From Rhodanobacteraceae bacterium (lineage in GTDB: Bacteria; Pseudomonadota; Gammaproteobacteria; Xanthomonadales; SZUA-5), in the NCBI GenBank assembly GCA_016717705.1, contig JADKFD010000070.1, positions 1-29,677 of the forward strand: a stretch of 29,677 bases of DNA. Reading direction: 5' to 3'. The position numbers and the translations under genes are program-made. The notes under the pieces are model-generated. The model saw nothing but the letters and a program-made list of their open reading frames with translations, did not search any database and had not been told where the DNA came from. Positions 17,101 through 25,912 of this stretch are shown here, piece after piece (positions within the stretch are counted from its first letter, which is position 1; each line of letters starts with the position of its first letter).

Positions 17101-17325
17101 GGTCGACGCATAGCGTCCCTGCTCATCGGTCGACACCGTCTTTCGGGTGTTCGACGGGACGTGCAGGATTTCAACGGTCGCGCCGGCAATCGGACGACCT
17201 TCCGAGTCGGTCACACGCCCGTTCAGGGCGGACGACGTGGCGCTCTGTGCGAACGCGCCTTGCGAGGCGACGATTCCCATCAGGAGACCGAGCACCAACG
17301 CTTTCATCTGCGGCTTTTTCTTCAT
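14157..17325 (-). CDS. Oar-like TonB-dependent receptor with carboxypeptidase-regulatory domain, one frameshift
   Basis: The reconstructed protein has about 1055 residues. A signal peptide (MKKKPQMKALVLGLLMGIVA, cleavage after AFA) is followed by a CarboxypepD_reg-like domain (LNGRVTDSEGRPIAGATVEI). The plug domain contains SVNRNLQDYVRLDPRI and RFNSIRIDGVN, and the end of the long barrel reads ALQVGFRYSF. Oar-like receptors are outer-membrane importers or secretion-linked proteins; the substrate is unknown. Residues up to YRTGISSRYQL are in one frame (17325 to about 15715), and PSGGDLDNMAANWGLDNLG onward is in another (about 15705 to 14157). A single indel near 15705 explains this, and a sequencing error is likely. 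It appears to be a single-gene unit with its own terminator. Confidence 0.88.
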
Positions 17326-17424
17326 GACGACTGCCTGACATTGTGTTGCGGGATTGGACTGCGCGCGTCCATCAAAGCTCGATCGGTCATCGAGGACGGG
17401 TCGCCGCAGCGAGAGTTAATACCA

Positions 17425-17454
17425 GTTTAACAGTGCTGGATGACGGTTTGTTAA
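17425..17454 (-). promoter_or_regulatory. Candidate promoter of the TonB-dependent receptor
   Basis: On the minus strand TTAACA and TTAAAC are separated by 18 nt, about 100 nt before the ATG at 17325. The stretch is unusually AT-rich for the window, and a further GTTAA-type half site lies at 17415-17419. Element assignment is tentative. Confidence 0.35.
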
Positions 17455-17575
17455 CACCCCGTCCGGTTGTCACGATTGGCTGAACGCCGCAGTTTGCCAG
17501 GTTCCCGGTCCGGAATCCCCGCCGCAAGCTCGCTCCTGCGCAAGGAAAGTGACACGCGGGCGCGCTTTTGCGCAC

Positions 17576-18034
17576 TCAGAAGACGCCCATGGCCAAACCC
17601 AGCGCCATCGTTGTTCCCAATTCTTCACATTCCGCGAGTCGCAATTCGACGGCGCTGCTCGGGATCACCAGTGGTGCCTGAACTTCGCGCCAGCAGTATC
17701 CGCGCGCGATCCGCTGGATCGCCGCGACCGCGCCGCTGCCATCGTTGCCGGCGCACACGAATATCCCGAACGGGCGGCCGAGCAGCAGCCCCTGCGCCGG
17801 ATAGTAGGTGCGTTCGAAGAAGTCCTTGAGCATTCCCGACAGCGAACCGAAGGTCTCCGGCGTACCAAACAAATAGCCATCCGCCGCACTCAGATCGTCG
17901 AGCGTCGCATCGGCGGCGCGGCGGGCAATGACGCTGACCGCCTCGGTTCCCACGGCAGCGCTGATGATCGCTTCGGCCATGCGCGTGGTGCGCCAGCCGT
18001 GGCTATGGTGGACGACCAGCAGGGTGGGTCGCAT
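17576..18034 (-). CDS. Flavodoxin / FMN-reductase-like protein
   Basis: The 152-residue protein looks like a short-chain flavodoxin or WrbA-type FMN protein. It opens with a beta strand and binding loop (RPTLLVVHHSHGWRTTRMA). It continues with DGYLFGTPETFGSLSGMLKDFFERT, the flavin-proximal loop of this fold, and then GRPFGIFVCAGNDGSG. ATG 18034 places the first strand at the N-terminus; ATG 18070 would add 12 residues. The phosphate loop is not the canonical TGNT. It lies downstream of marC with about 170 bp between. Electron transfer or quinone reduction is possible but not shown. Confidence 0.75.
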   Translation of the reverse strand: MRPTLLVVHHSHGWRTTRMAEAIISAAVGTEAVSVIARRAADATLDDLSAADGYLFGTPETFGSLSGMLKDFFERTYYPAQGLLLGRPFGIFVCAGNDGSGAVAAIQRIARGYCWREVQAPLVIPSSAVELRLAECEELGTTMALGLAMGVF

Positions 18035-18205
18035 GTCGGGGACCCGCGGATCCAGGGGATGCGCAGGCATTCTCCGCAAGATTGTCGCGCCGCTCGCTCG
18101 CGCGCGGCCTGATCGCGGAACGGTAGCCCCTACAATTCTTGCGCGAATCTCCGGCAAAGTTCGGGGCGCGCTTGCGCGCGATGCTTCTGCAATCGCCCGC
18201 TTACC

Positions 18206-18805
18206 TCAATGCGGCGTCGCGGTCCCCAGATACTTGACCACACCATCGAGGAACATCTGCACCGAGATGGCCACCAGCAGCATGCCCATCAAACGCTCGA
18301 ACGCCGCCAGGGTGCGCTCGCCGAGCAACTTGTAGAGGGCCGTGGCGGCAAACAGGATGGCCGCGGTTGCCAGCCAGGCAGCAACCAGCGCCAGCGTCCA
18401 CTCGAGTTGACGACCGGGACCATCGTTGGCGAGCAGCATCAGCGCGGCGATGGTTGACGGCCCGGCGATGCATGGAATCGCCATCGGCACGATGAAGGGC
18501 TCGCCTTCGGGAATATCGCCGAACAGACCTTCGCTGGGTGGGAAGATCATGCGGATGCCGATCAGGAACAACACGATGCCGCCGGCGATGCTGACCGACT
18601 CCTGGCGCAGGTGCAGAAGTTCCAGCAGCGCCTGGCCCGAATAGAGGAACAGCAGCAGCACCGCCAGCGCGATCACCAGTTCGCGCGCCAGCACCAGGCG
18701 CCGCCGCGCCGGAGGCAAGGCCTTCAGCAGCGACAGGAACACCGGGACATTGCCCAGTGGATCCATGATCAGGAACAGCAAGATGGCGGCGGAGACGACT
18801 TCCAT
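18206..18805 (-). CDS. MarC-family integral membrane protein
   Basis: The 199-residue protein has six predicted helices and the family signatures FLIMDPLGNVPVFLSLLK near the N-terminus and MAIPCIAGPSTIAALMLL in the middle. MarC (UPF0056) proteins are inner-membrane proteins of unknown transport function; the old link to multiple antibiotic resistance was not confirmed. The ATG lies 3 bp after the stop of the SDR gene, so the two are translationally coupled. The frame is intact and length is normal. Confidence 0.88.
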   Translation of the reverse strand: MEVVSAAILLFLIMDPLGNVPVFLSLLKALPPARRRLVLARELVIALAVLLLFLYSGQALLELLHLRQESVSIAGGIVLFLIGIRMIFPPSEGLFGDIPEGEPFIVPMAIPCIAGPSTIAALMLLANDGPGRQLEWTLALVAAWLATAAILFAATALYKLLGERTLAAFERLMGMLLVAISVQMFLDGVVKYLGTATPH

Positions 18806-18808
18806 GGT

Positions 18809-19596
18809 TCAGTGGCTCGCCGCGGGAACTTGTCGTGCATCCACCAGCGCGCCATTGAACTGGGCAGGCGCATGGGCCAGCAACCACGCGGCCAGTTCCG
18901 CGTAGACCGCAGGCGCCACCAGGCCCTCGGCGGACTCACCGACATGCGCCTTGCGTCGGAATGCGCTCGCCAGCGGCGCTGGCAATACACCCATGGTGCG
19001 CACGCCCTGCTCGCTCCATTCTTGGCGGCCATGCCGATCAGTGCGCGCAGTGCGGCCTGGGCGACGCCGTAGGCTCCCCAATAGGCGCGCGTCGCGCGCT
19101 CGATCTCATCGACAAAGAACAACACGGCTGGCGCGGCGCTGGAGGCCTTCAACGCCGGCAGCAGGGACTGCAGCAGCAAGAATGGCGCGTTCACGTTGAC
19201 TTGCAAGGTGCGCAACCATTCTTCGGGTTCGAACTGCTCGATCGGCGTCAGGCCATGCAAGCGTCCAGCGGCGAAGATGACGCCATCGAGGCGACCGCAT
19301 CCGTCGATGATGCGCGAGCTAAGTTCCGCGTAATCCGCGGGCGTGGCACCTTCCAGGTTCATCGGGTAGATCGCCGGTTGCGGTGCACCGAGCGCCTCGA
19401 TCTCGTCGTAGAGCTTTTCCAGCGGCGCCACGCGGCGTCCGAGCAGAACGACGCTGGCCCCGTGATCGGCCGCCGCCAGCGCACACGCACGCCCGAGCGC
19501 ACCGGAAGCACCCACCACCAGAATCTGTCGACCACCGAGTCCCGCGCCCGCCCACGCTTCAGTGGGCGGTGTCACGCTGGCCAGCAATTCGCTCAA
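18809..19596 (-). CDS. YciK-like short-chain dehydrogenase/reductase, one frameshift
   Basis: The reconstructed protein has about 262 residues. The Rossmann motif GASGALG lies at residues 29-35, and RLDGVIFAAG and QVNVNAPFLL follow as in YciK. The catalytic region reads YWGAYGVAQAALRAL, so the usual YxxxK is Y175xxxQ179. The catalytic Ser region is also replaced by FFVDEIE. The frame breaks near 19020-19030 (AAKNGAS should read AAKEWSEQGVRTMGV) and ends at 18809 in the other frame; one missing A in AAG would explain it. The start is TTG 19596, overlapping the grxD stop as TTGA, which suggests coupling. It may bind a nucleotide without being a working dehydrogenase. Confidence 0.8.
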
Positions 19597-19922
19597 GCAG
19601 CACCCGCCTGTACGCGCGCCTCGTCAACGATGCGTTTGAGCTCGCCGGAGGCCTCCAGATCGGCAACGATGTCGGAGCCACCGATCAGTTCCCCATGGAC
19701 GAACAACTGCGGGAAGGTCTTCCAGTTCGCGTACTGCGGCAGATTGGCGCGAATCTCGGGATCTTCGAGCACATTGACCGAATGGAAGCTGGCACCCACG
19801 TTTTTCAGGCTCTGTGCCGCCCGCGAGGAAAACCCGCACATCGGGAACTGCGGCGTGCCCTTCATGAACAGCACGATCGGGTGCGCATCGACCAACGCCT
19901 GAATCCGTTGCATCACATCCAT
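19593..19922 (-). CDS. grxD: Monothiol glutaredoxin Grx4/GrxD
   Basis: The 109-residue cytosolic protein carries the monothiol motif CGFS (C29-S32) within FMKGTPQFPMCGFSSRA. The glutathione-binding signatures WKTFPQLFVHGELIGG and SDIVADLEASGEL follow. Grx4 proteins bind a [2Fe-2S] cluster with glutathione and a BolA partner and serve iron-sulfur trafficking. Length and motif order match the family. It heads a coupled minus-strand set grxD-SDR-marC and faces away from the ACMSD-like gene 77 bp to the right. Confidence 0.95.
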   Translation of the reverse strand: MDVMQRIQALVDAHPIVLFMKGTPQFPMCGFSSRAAQSLKNVGASFHSVNVLEDPEIRANLPQYANWKTFPQLFVHGELIGGSDIVADLEASGELKRIVDEARVQAGAA

Positions 19923-19998
19923 GGTTGACTCCGGTCGGCGCCGGGAGCGGCGCTTGCAGCCGGGTATCATAGCTGCGGTCTGCAGCGGGAGTTAGCCG

Positions 19999-21154
19999 GT
20001 GACCTTGAAGATCGACACCCATGCGCACGTGCTGCCTCGGGATTGGCCCGATCTGGCCACGCGCTATCACGATCCACGCTTCCCCAGCATCGATCACAGC
20101 GGCGATCGCCATCGCATCTACAAGGATGGCCTTCTTTCGCGAGATCCAGCCACGCACCTGGGATGCGCAATTGCGCATCGACGACTACGCGCGTTTCGAC
20201 GTGTCGGTCCAGGTCATTTCGACCGTTCCGGTGATGTTCTGCTACTGGGCCCCGGGTGCGCAGGCGCTGGAATTGCATCGCGTACTCAATGAGCACTCGG
20301 CGGAGATCTGCCGCACCCATCCGGCGCACTACCTCGCACTCGGCACGGTGCCGCTGCAAGATCCAAAGCTGGCCATCGCCGAAGCCACGCGCTGCGTGCG
20401 CGAACTCGGGCTGCCCGGCGTGCAGATCGGCTCGCACGTGGGCAACTGGAATCTCGACGCGCCTGAGTTGTTCGAGTTCTTTGCCGCCTGCGAGGAGCTC
20501 GATTGCGCGCTGCTGGTGCACCCCTGGGACATGATGGGCGCGGCATCGATGCCCAAGTACTGGCTGCCGTGGCTGGTCGGCATGCCGGCGGAGCAATCGC
20601 GCGCGGTGTGCAGCATGATTTTCGGCGGCGTGCTCGAGCGCCTGCCTCGATTGCGCGTCGCTTTCGCTCACGGCGGCGGCTCATTTCCCTACACGCTCGG
20701 GCGCATCGAGCATGGCTTTCGCATGCGCCCGGATCTGGTCGCGGTCGACAATTCGCGGCCGCCACGTGAGTACCTGAAGCGACTATTCTTCGACACCTGC
20801 GTGCACGATGACGCCGCGCTGTCCTACCTGATCGATACCTGCGGCGCCGATCGACTGATGCTGGGTACGGACTACCCGTTTCCCCTGGGCGAGCAGGAGC
20901 CGGGATCGCACATCCGGCGCATGGATCTGGACGACAGCCAGCGCCAGCGCCTGTTCAGTGGGACTGCACTGGATTGGTTGAGGGTGGATCCCGCGCGCCG
21001 ATCCCGGCTCCGGCGCGCCGTGCCGGGCTGCCGGGCGCGGTCGCGTGCGTCGCGACCGGCCAACTGTCGCAAGCCACCGGTCGCGCGCGTAACCGCCGAG
21101 GGCTCGCTGCCGGGCATCAGGGAGGCCGCCTCCGGCTTACTGGCGGTGGCGTGA
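19999..21154 (+). CDS. ACMSD-like amidohydrolase-fold decarboxylase, one frameshift
   Basis: The protein matches 2-amino-3-carboxymuconate-6-semialdehyde decarboxylase, a zinc enzyme of tryptophan (kynurenine) and 2-nitrobenzoate breakdown. GTG 19999 follows GGGAG and starts MTLKIDTHAHVLP, whose HxH (H8, H10) binds zinc. After DRHRIYKDG the frame changes near 20126-20130 and resumes as FFREIQPRTWDAQLRIDDYA. It continues with STVPVMFCYWA, LLVHPWDMMGA, FAHGGGSFPYTLGRIEHGF and LGTDYPFPLGE, which carry the other metal and catalytic residues. The usual family end is reached at FSGTALDWLRVD. About 45 Arg-rich residues follow and may be out of frame. No other kynurenine genes are nearby. Confidence 0.88.
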
Positions 21155-21436
21155 AGATGCGCTCCCCTTCCAGCTCCAGCGCGCCCTCGGTTGCTGCCCG
21201 CGCGAGTCCCGGCACCGGGAGCTTGACCACCCCCTCGAAATGCAGGCTGCCGGCCCAGTAGGTGTAACCCAGTTCCAGGGCGCCGCTGTAGGCGCGGCAC
21301 TCCATGTCTCTGCCACAGTTCGGGCACGCCGTCACGTGCAGGTGCATGGCCGGCGAATAGCTCGGTATTCGCCGCGCCAGGCCTCGCCCTGCATCGGCTG
21401 CTTGCAGACCGGGCAATCGAAAGTCTTCAAAGGCAT
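21117..21436 (-). CDS. Small zinc-ribbon protein with two CPxC knuckles, frameshifted
   Basis: ATG 21436 starts MPLKTFDCPVCKQPMQGEAW, and a second frame gives MHLHVTACPNCGRDMECRAY followed by ELGYTYWAGSLHFEGV. Two CxxC pairs in a short protein suggest one treble-clef or zinc-ribbon fold, as in small domains of unknown function such as DUF6487-like proteins. The frames join near 21370, between RGEY and SYSPAMHL, by a single indel. The tail overlaps the end of the plus-strand decarboxylase reading by 38 bp. It lies just downstream of ptsI and may be the last gene of that operon. Function is unknown. Confidence 0.6.
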
Positions 21437-21456
21437 CGGCAGACTCCGCAGCGCCG

Positions 21457-23187
21457 TCAACCCGTCGCGAGCTTCAGCACCTCGGTCACCTCGTCGGTGC
21501 CATTGGCCTCGAGGATGCGTCGCTTCAGCCCGAGCAAGGGCTTGCGCTGCAGCCGCGACAGGGTTTCCTTGAGCTCAAGGATACCGCGCGGATGCAGGCT
21601 GAAATCGGTCAGCCCGAGCGCCAGCAGCAGCGCCGTGTAGCGCGTGTCGCCGGCCATTTCGCCGCACAGCGAGACCGGCTTGCCCATCGCCACCGCGATG
21701 TCGATCACCGAGCTGATCAGCCGCAGCACGGCCGGATGCAGCGGTTCGTACCAGCGCGCGACCGCCTGATTGCCGCGATCGATGGCCAGCGTGTACTGGA
21801 TCAGATCATTGGTGCCGATCGACACGAAATCGAGAATCTCGACCATCCTGGGTGCAGCGATCGCCGCCGCCGGCACCTCGATCATGCCGCCGACGGGCAC
21901 GCCCTCCTGGAACACCGTCCCCGACGCACGCATTTCACCCTCGGCCTCGCGGATCAGCGCGCGCGCGCGCAGTGCGTCATCCGGCCCGCCGAGCATCGGC
22001 AACAGCATGGTGACCGGTCCGTGCACCGCCGCACGCAGGATGGCGCGCACCTGGGTGCGAAACAGCTCGGGAAACTTGAGGCTCAGACGAATGCCACGCA
22101 GGCCGAGCGCCGGGTTCGGTTCGGCCGGATCCTGTCCCAGCGGCAACTGCTTGTCGGCGCCGATGTCGAGCGTGCGCAAGGTCAGCGGATGTCCGTGCAT
22201 GCGCTTGACCGCGTCGGAGTAGGACTGGTACTGCTCCTCCTCGTCGGGCGGCTGCTGCCGATGCAGGTAGAGAAACTCGGTGCGGAACAGGCCGATGCCG
22301 ACGGCGCCGTGACGCAGCGCCAGATCCAGGTCCTTGAGTTGTTCGGCGTTGGCCCACAGGCGGATCGAATCACCGTCGGCGGTGCGTGCCGCGGCGTCCG
22401 CCAGCCGCAGCAACTGCATCGCGCGGCGCTTCTGTTCGTACTGGCGCTCGCGATAGCGGGTCAGGCGCTCGCCATCCGGATCGATCAGCGCGAAGCCGCG
22501 ATCGCCATCGACGATCAGCAACTGGCCCTCGTGAACCATTTGCCGCGCGCCGCGAACGCCGACCACGCAGGGCACGCCGAGCGAGCGCGCCAGGATCGAG
22601 CTGTGCGACAGCGATCCGCCGGTTTCGATCACGAAGGCCGCCAGTCCGCGCTCGGCAAGACCGTTGAGTTCCGCCGGCTCGATGTCGTCGGCGACGATCA
22701 CGGTGTCGTCGAGCGCATCTTCCTCGACAAACAGAGAGCGCGCTGGCCGATTGGCCAAGGCGCCGGCAATGCGCTTGACCACCTGATCGACATCGTCGCG
22801 GCGGGCGCGGAAGTAGTCGTCCTGCATCTGCTCGAAGGCGGCAAACAACTGGTCGCGCGCCTGCTTGAGCGCCCATTCGGCATTGCACGAGCGCGCGCGA
22901 ATGAACTCCACCGGCGACTCCACCAGTGCGTCGTCCTCGAGCATCATCAGGTGCGTCTCGATGAACTCGCGCACCTCGCTGGCCACCTGCGGGCCGAGCC
23001 GATCCGCCACCACCGTCAATTCGCCCCGTGCGGCCGCCACCGCGGCGCGATAGCGATCGATCTCGGCACCGATCTGATCGGGATCGAGCGTGTATTCCGG
23101 GGTTTCGACGCCGCCGCTCTCGAGCACCCGGGCGCGGCCGATGCCAATGCCTCTGGAGGCACCCTGCCCGCTCAGAATCAGCGCCAT
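21457..23187 (-). CDS. ptsI: PTS enzyme I (phosphoenolpyruvate-protein phosphotransferase)
   Basis: The 576-residue protein takes phosphate from phosphoenolpyruvate onto a histidine and passes it to HPr. The phosphohistidine motif ETGGSLSHSSILARSLGVPCVVG contains H195. The PEP-binding barrel shows GIGLFRTEFLYL, LRTLDIGADKQLP, NPALGLRGIRL, FVSIGTNDLIQYTLAIDR and the active-site Cys in VSLCGEMAGD. There is no N-terminal GAF domain, so this is the plain EI form rather than PtsP. It lies downstream of ptsH in the regulatory PTS operon. No sugar-specific EIIBC is nearby, so its phosphate probably serves EIIA-Man, EIIA-Ntr and HprK signalling. The frame is intact across its length. Confidence 0.95.
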   Translation of the reverse strand: MALILSGQGASRGIGIGRARVLESGGVETPEYTLDPDQIGAEIDRYRAAVAAARGELTVVADRLGPQVASEVREFIETHLMMLEDDALVESPVEFIRARSCNAEWALKQARDQLFAAFEQMQDDYFRARRDDVDQVVKRIAGALANRPARSLFVEEDALDDTVIVADDIEPAELNGLAERGLAAFVIETGGSLSHSSILARSLGVPCVVGVRGARQMVHEGQLLIVDGDRGFALIDPDGERLTRYRERQYEQKRRAMQLLRLADAAARTADGDSIRLWANAEQLKDLDLALRHGAVGIGLFRTEFLYLHRQQPPDEEEQYQSYSDAVKRMHGHPLTLRTLDIGADKQLPLGQDPAEPNPALGLRGIRLSLKFPELFRTQVRAILRAAVHGPVTMLLPMLGGPDDALRARALIREAEGEMRASGTVFQEGVPVGGMIEVPAAAIAAPRMVEILDFVSIGTNDLIQYTLAIDRGNQAVARWYEPLHPAVLRLISSVIDIAVAMGKPVSLCGEMAGDTRYTALLLALGLTDFSLHPRGILELKETLSRLQRKPLLGLKRRILEANGTDEVTEVLKLATG

Positions 23188-23255
23188 GGCCCAAGCCTCA
23201 GCAGATGCTGGCGACGCGGCGACTCATGGGCGCGTCGGCGGGCGGTCAAGGGTCT

Positions 23256-23524
23256 CTAGTCCGGTTCGTCAAAACGCCGATCGAACAACTCGGCGACCGC
23301 CGCAAGCGCCGCAACTTCATCCTCGCCTTCGGCCCGCAGCAACACGCTGATGCCCTTGCCTGCCGCCAGCATCATCACGCCGAGGATGCTCTGCGCATTC
23401 ACCTCGCGCCCGCGGCAGACCACAGTGATACGCGAGCTGAAGCGCCCGCTCAGCTGCACCAGCTTGGCGGCTGCGCGCGCATGCAGCCCAGCCGATTGCT
23501 CACGATGATCTCGCGCTCAACCAT
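23256..23524 (-). CDS. ptsH: HPr phosphocarrier protein, one frameshift
   Basis: The reconstructed 89-residue HPr starts MVEREIIVSNRLG at ATG 23524. The active-site region should read LGLHARAAAKLVQLSGRF, but the DNA CTGGGCTGCATGCGCGCG lacks one G, which breaks the frame near 23490. The rest (ITVVCRGREVNAQSILGVMMLAA, then GEDEVAALAAV) is in the second frame, including the regulatory Ser site NAQSILGVM that HprK phosphorylates. Start overlaps the EIIA stop by 8 nt. The missing base lies in a G-run, and an otherwise perfect HPr argues for sequence error. Confidence 0.88.
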
Positions 23525-23902
23525 CGATCACCACTCCTGCACGTCCGCCATCGCGCGCCACCTCGGCCAGTTCCTGCAACCCTTTTCCGGATAGTTCAGC
23601 ACCCGCAGCAACATCGGCAGGTTCAATCCGGCGACCCGCAGCAGCGTCCGACCCGGCTCATGCTCGGCTGCCAGATTGAACGGCGTCGCGCCGTAAAGAT
23701 CTGCCAATACCAGCACACCCTTGCCTTCGTCCAGTTCGCGCAGTTCCTGGCGCAGCGTGCGCGACGAAACGACGCCCTCGCCGACGTCCCAAGGTACCTC
23801 AAAATGCCGACCTTGAGCGGCACCACGCGCATCACCCGCGCGCCACCGCCATCAGGCTGGAGGCGATGCCTTCGTGGGTGACCAGCAGGATGCCACGCTC
23901 AT
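23517..23902 (-). CDS. PTS EIIA domain, mannose type, several frameshifts
   Basis: Pieces in different frames assemble into a stand-alone EIIA of the mannose family, about 128 residues. They are MSVGILLVTHEGIASSLMAVA, RVMRVVPLKVGILRYL, then VGEGVVSSRTLRQELREL, GVLVLADLYGATPFNLAAEH, LLRVAGLNLPMLLRVLNYPEKG and a tail ending GVVIDG. The phosphorylated His is in VTHEG, and LADLYGATPFN is the family motif. At least four single-base indels are needed, two of them in G-runs (near 23893 and 23580). The product should receive phosphate from HPr and act as a regulator, since EIIB and EIIC are absent. The stop overlaps the ptsH start. Confidence 0.75.
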
Positions 23903-23996
23903 GGCGCTGACGCCTGGCGCGACGCAGTCGAAGAGGCAAGAAGCAAGGGGCAGGGAAACACTCGGCGTCGAAGTCGAACCGTGGCGCAAATTGCGT

Positions 23997-24020
23997 CCCC
24001 TGCCCCCTGCCCCCTGCCCC
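23997..24020 (-). repeat. G-rich tandem repeat between rapZ and EIIA, G-quadruplex motif
   Basis: On the minus (coding) strand four G-runs of 4, 5, 5 and 4 are separated by CA dinucleotides, a tight match to the intramolecular G-quadruplex pattern. They lie between the inferred rapZ stop (24050) and the EIIA start (23902). A GGGGCAGGG copy on the opposite strand at 23946-23954 could pair with it instead. The surrounding text (GGCAAGAAGCAAGGGGCAGG) looks like a non-coding repeat. Confidence 0.65.
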
Positions 24021-24049
24021 GCCTTTCCTGGCCACATCATCACGCGCGT

Positions 24050-24939
24050 TCACGCCAGTTCTCTGATGGAAGCACAGCACCTCGCCACCGAGCGCGCGAA
24101 AACGCTCCTGCAGGCGTTCGGTGATGTAGACCGAGCGATGCCGCCCACCGGTGCAGCCGATGGCCACGGTCAGGTAGCTGCGTTCGGAAGGATCGAAACG
24201 CGGCAGCCAGCGCTTCAGGAAGCGCTCGACGTCGTCGATGAATTCGCCGACTTCCGCGCGCTGCTCGAAATATTCGCGGACCGCCGCGTCGCGACCGGAG
24301 TAAGGCCGCAGTCGCGGTTCCCAGTGAGGATTGGGCAGGGCGCGCGCATCGAAAACGAAATCCGCCTCGTTGGGCACACCACGCTTGAAGGCAAACGACT
24401 CGAACATCAGCGAGACGCCGCCGGCACTGATGCCCAATGCCTCGAGGATGCGCCGACGCAGCTGATAGACGTTGAGCTCGCTGGTATCGATCTCGATGTC
24501 GGCGATCTGCTTGAGCGGCTTCAGCACCTGACGTTCGCGGACGATCGCATCGGACAGCGACGACCCTTCGCAACCCAGCGGATGGCGCCGCCGCGTCTCG
24601 CTGAAACGCTTCAGCAGGACATCGTCCCGGGTATCCTGGAACAGCAGGAAGGGCGGCAAACCGAGCTCGGCCAGATGCGAAAACGCCTCGCGGCAACTCT
24701 TGGGGGTCACCGCCGGCGGTGCGCGCGTCGATGCCAACCGCCAACCGCGGATAACGCGCCTCACCGGCGCCCAGCGCGTGCTCGGCGAGCGCCGGCAGCA
24801 GGTTGGCGGGCAGGTTGTCGATGCAATAGAAGCCGAGATCCTCGAGCGTGCGCAGAGCGACGCTCTTGCCGGAACCGGACAAGCCACTGACGACCGCCAG
24901 GCGCACCTTGCCACGCGTTGCCGCCGCTGCCTCTACCAT
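24050..24939 (-). CDS. rapZ: RNase adapter / GTPase-like protein RapZ, frameshifted
   Basis: RapZ binds nucleotides, and in E. coli it recruits RNase E to the small RNA GlmZ to control glucosamine-6-phosphate synthesis. ATG 24939 starts a frame with the Walker A motif GLSGSGKS (residues 19-26) and FYCIDNLPANLLPALAEHAL. Near 24690-24710 the frame shifts to REAFSHLAELGLPPFLLFQD. It continues through RFSETRRRHPL, SLMFESFAFKRGVPNEADFV, FDARALPNPHW and IGCTGGRHRSVYITERL, all diagnostic. A second break near 24060 probably restores the ending FHRELA-stop at 24050. The start overlaps the hprK stop by 7 nt. Two indels in a conserved gene suggest sequence error. Confidence 0.88.
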
Positions 24940-25886
24940 GTGCGCTGCCGCTTCATCGAGTGCGCCTGACGATCGACAAAGGTCTGCGCCGCGTCGATGC
25001 CCTTGCTCTTCAGCACGTGATTGCGCACCGCTGCCTCGACCAGCACGGCGAGGTTGCGCCCCGGCGCCACCGGAATCACCAGCCGCGGCACTTCGACGTC
25101 GAGCACTTTCATCGAATTGACATCGCCATACAGACGCTTCATGCCGTCCAGCTGGCCATCGGCCAGCGCCGGACCCAGATGCACGATCAGGCGCAGATAC
25201 TTGTTCCGCTTGACGGCGGTATCGCCAAACATCTCGCGCACGTTGAGGATTCCCAGTCCGCGCACCTCGAGACAGTCCTGCAGGATCTCGGGACAGATGC
25301 CGTCGATCACATCCGGCGCGACCATGGTGAACTCCGGCGCATCGTCGGCGATCAGCCGATGCCCCCGGGTAATCAATTCCAGAGCCAGTTCGCTCTTGCC
25401 GGCACCGGCCTCACCGGTGATCAGCACGCCGATCGAATACACCTCGAGAAACACGCCGTGCAGCGTGGTCTGCGGCGCCAGGGCCCGCGCCAGATGGTAT
25501 TGCAGATAGGTCAGCACATCGTGACCGCGCTTGCTGGTGCGCCATACCGGAATGCGGTTGCGCCGCGACGCCGCGATCACGTCGGCAGGCACATCGCGGC
25601 CACGCGTCACCACCAGCACCGCAGGTTGCACCTTGACCATGCGCTGGATCGTCGTGCGCCGTTCGATGGCGCTCAGGCCATCGAGGAAGGCCAGTTCCTC
25701 GGCACCGAGAATCTGCACCTTGTTCGGATGGATCAGGTTGAGATAACCCACCAGCGAGGGCCGGCGCTGGCGTCCCTCGGCAATCTCGATCTTGCGCTCG
25801 CCGCCTTCATGGGTGCCGTCCCAGCTCATGTCCAGGCGGGTGCGCACTTCATCGAACAACTCGTGAGCCGTCAGCGAACGCGTCAT
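24933..25886 (-). CDS. hprK: HPr kinase/phosphorylase
   Basis: The 317-residue cytosolic enzyme phosphorylates a serine of HPr and can reverse the reaction. The Walker A motif GEAGAGKS lies at residues 158-165. The family signature LEVRGLGILNVREMFGDT is at 206-223, and LIADDAPEFTMV lies between them. The N-terminal domain (VGYLNLIHPNKVQILG, RDVPADVIAASRRNRIPVW) is also typical. The gene is intact and normal in length. It sits between ptsN and rapZ. HprK with HPr, EIIA-Man and EIIA-Ntr but no transporter defines a purely regulatory PTS, known from Xanthomonas and many alphaproteobacteria. Confidence 0.95.
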   Translation of the reverse strand: MTRSLTAHELFDEVRTRLDMSWDGTHEGGERKIEIAEGRQRRPSLVGYLNLIHPNKVQILGAEELAFLDGLSAIERRTTIQRMVKVQPAVLVVTRGRDVPADVIAASRRNRIPVWRTSKRGHDVLTYLQYHLARALAPQTTLHGVFLEVYSIGVLITGEAGAGKSELALELITRGHRLIADDAPEFTMVAPDVIDGICPEILQDCLEVRGLGILNVREMFGDTAVKRNKYLRLIVHLGPALADGQLDGMKRLYGDVNSMKVLDVEVPRLVIPVAPGRNLAVLVEAAVRNHVLKSKGIDAAQTFVDRQAHSMKRQRTW

Positions 25887-25912
25887 GGCGGATTTCCCTC
25901 GGTGATCGACGC

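Noticed and set aside
17326..17575. Short minus-strand open frame upstream of the receptor
   Set aside because: It has shadow-like composition and overlaps the AT-rich promoter candidate.
21592..23259. 555-residue plus-strand open frame
   Set aside because: It is antisense to ptsI, with composition typical of a shadow frame.
23997..24020. CRISPR-like short tandem repeat
   Set aside because: The 7-bp unit and only three copies without spacers do not fit a CRISPR array.
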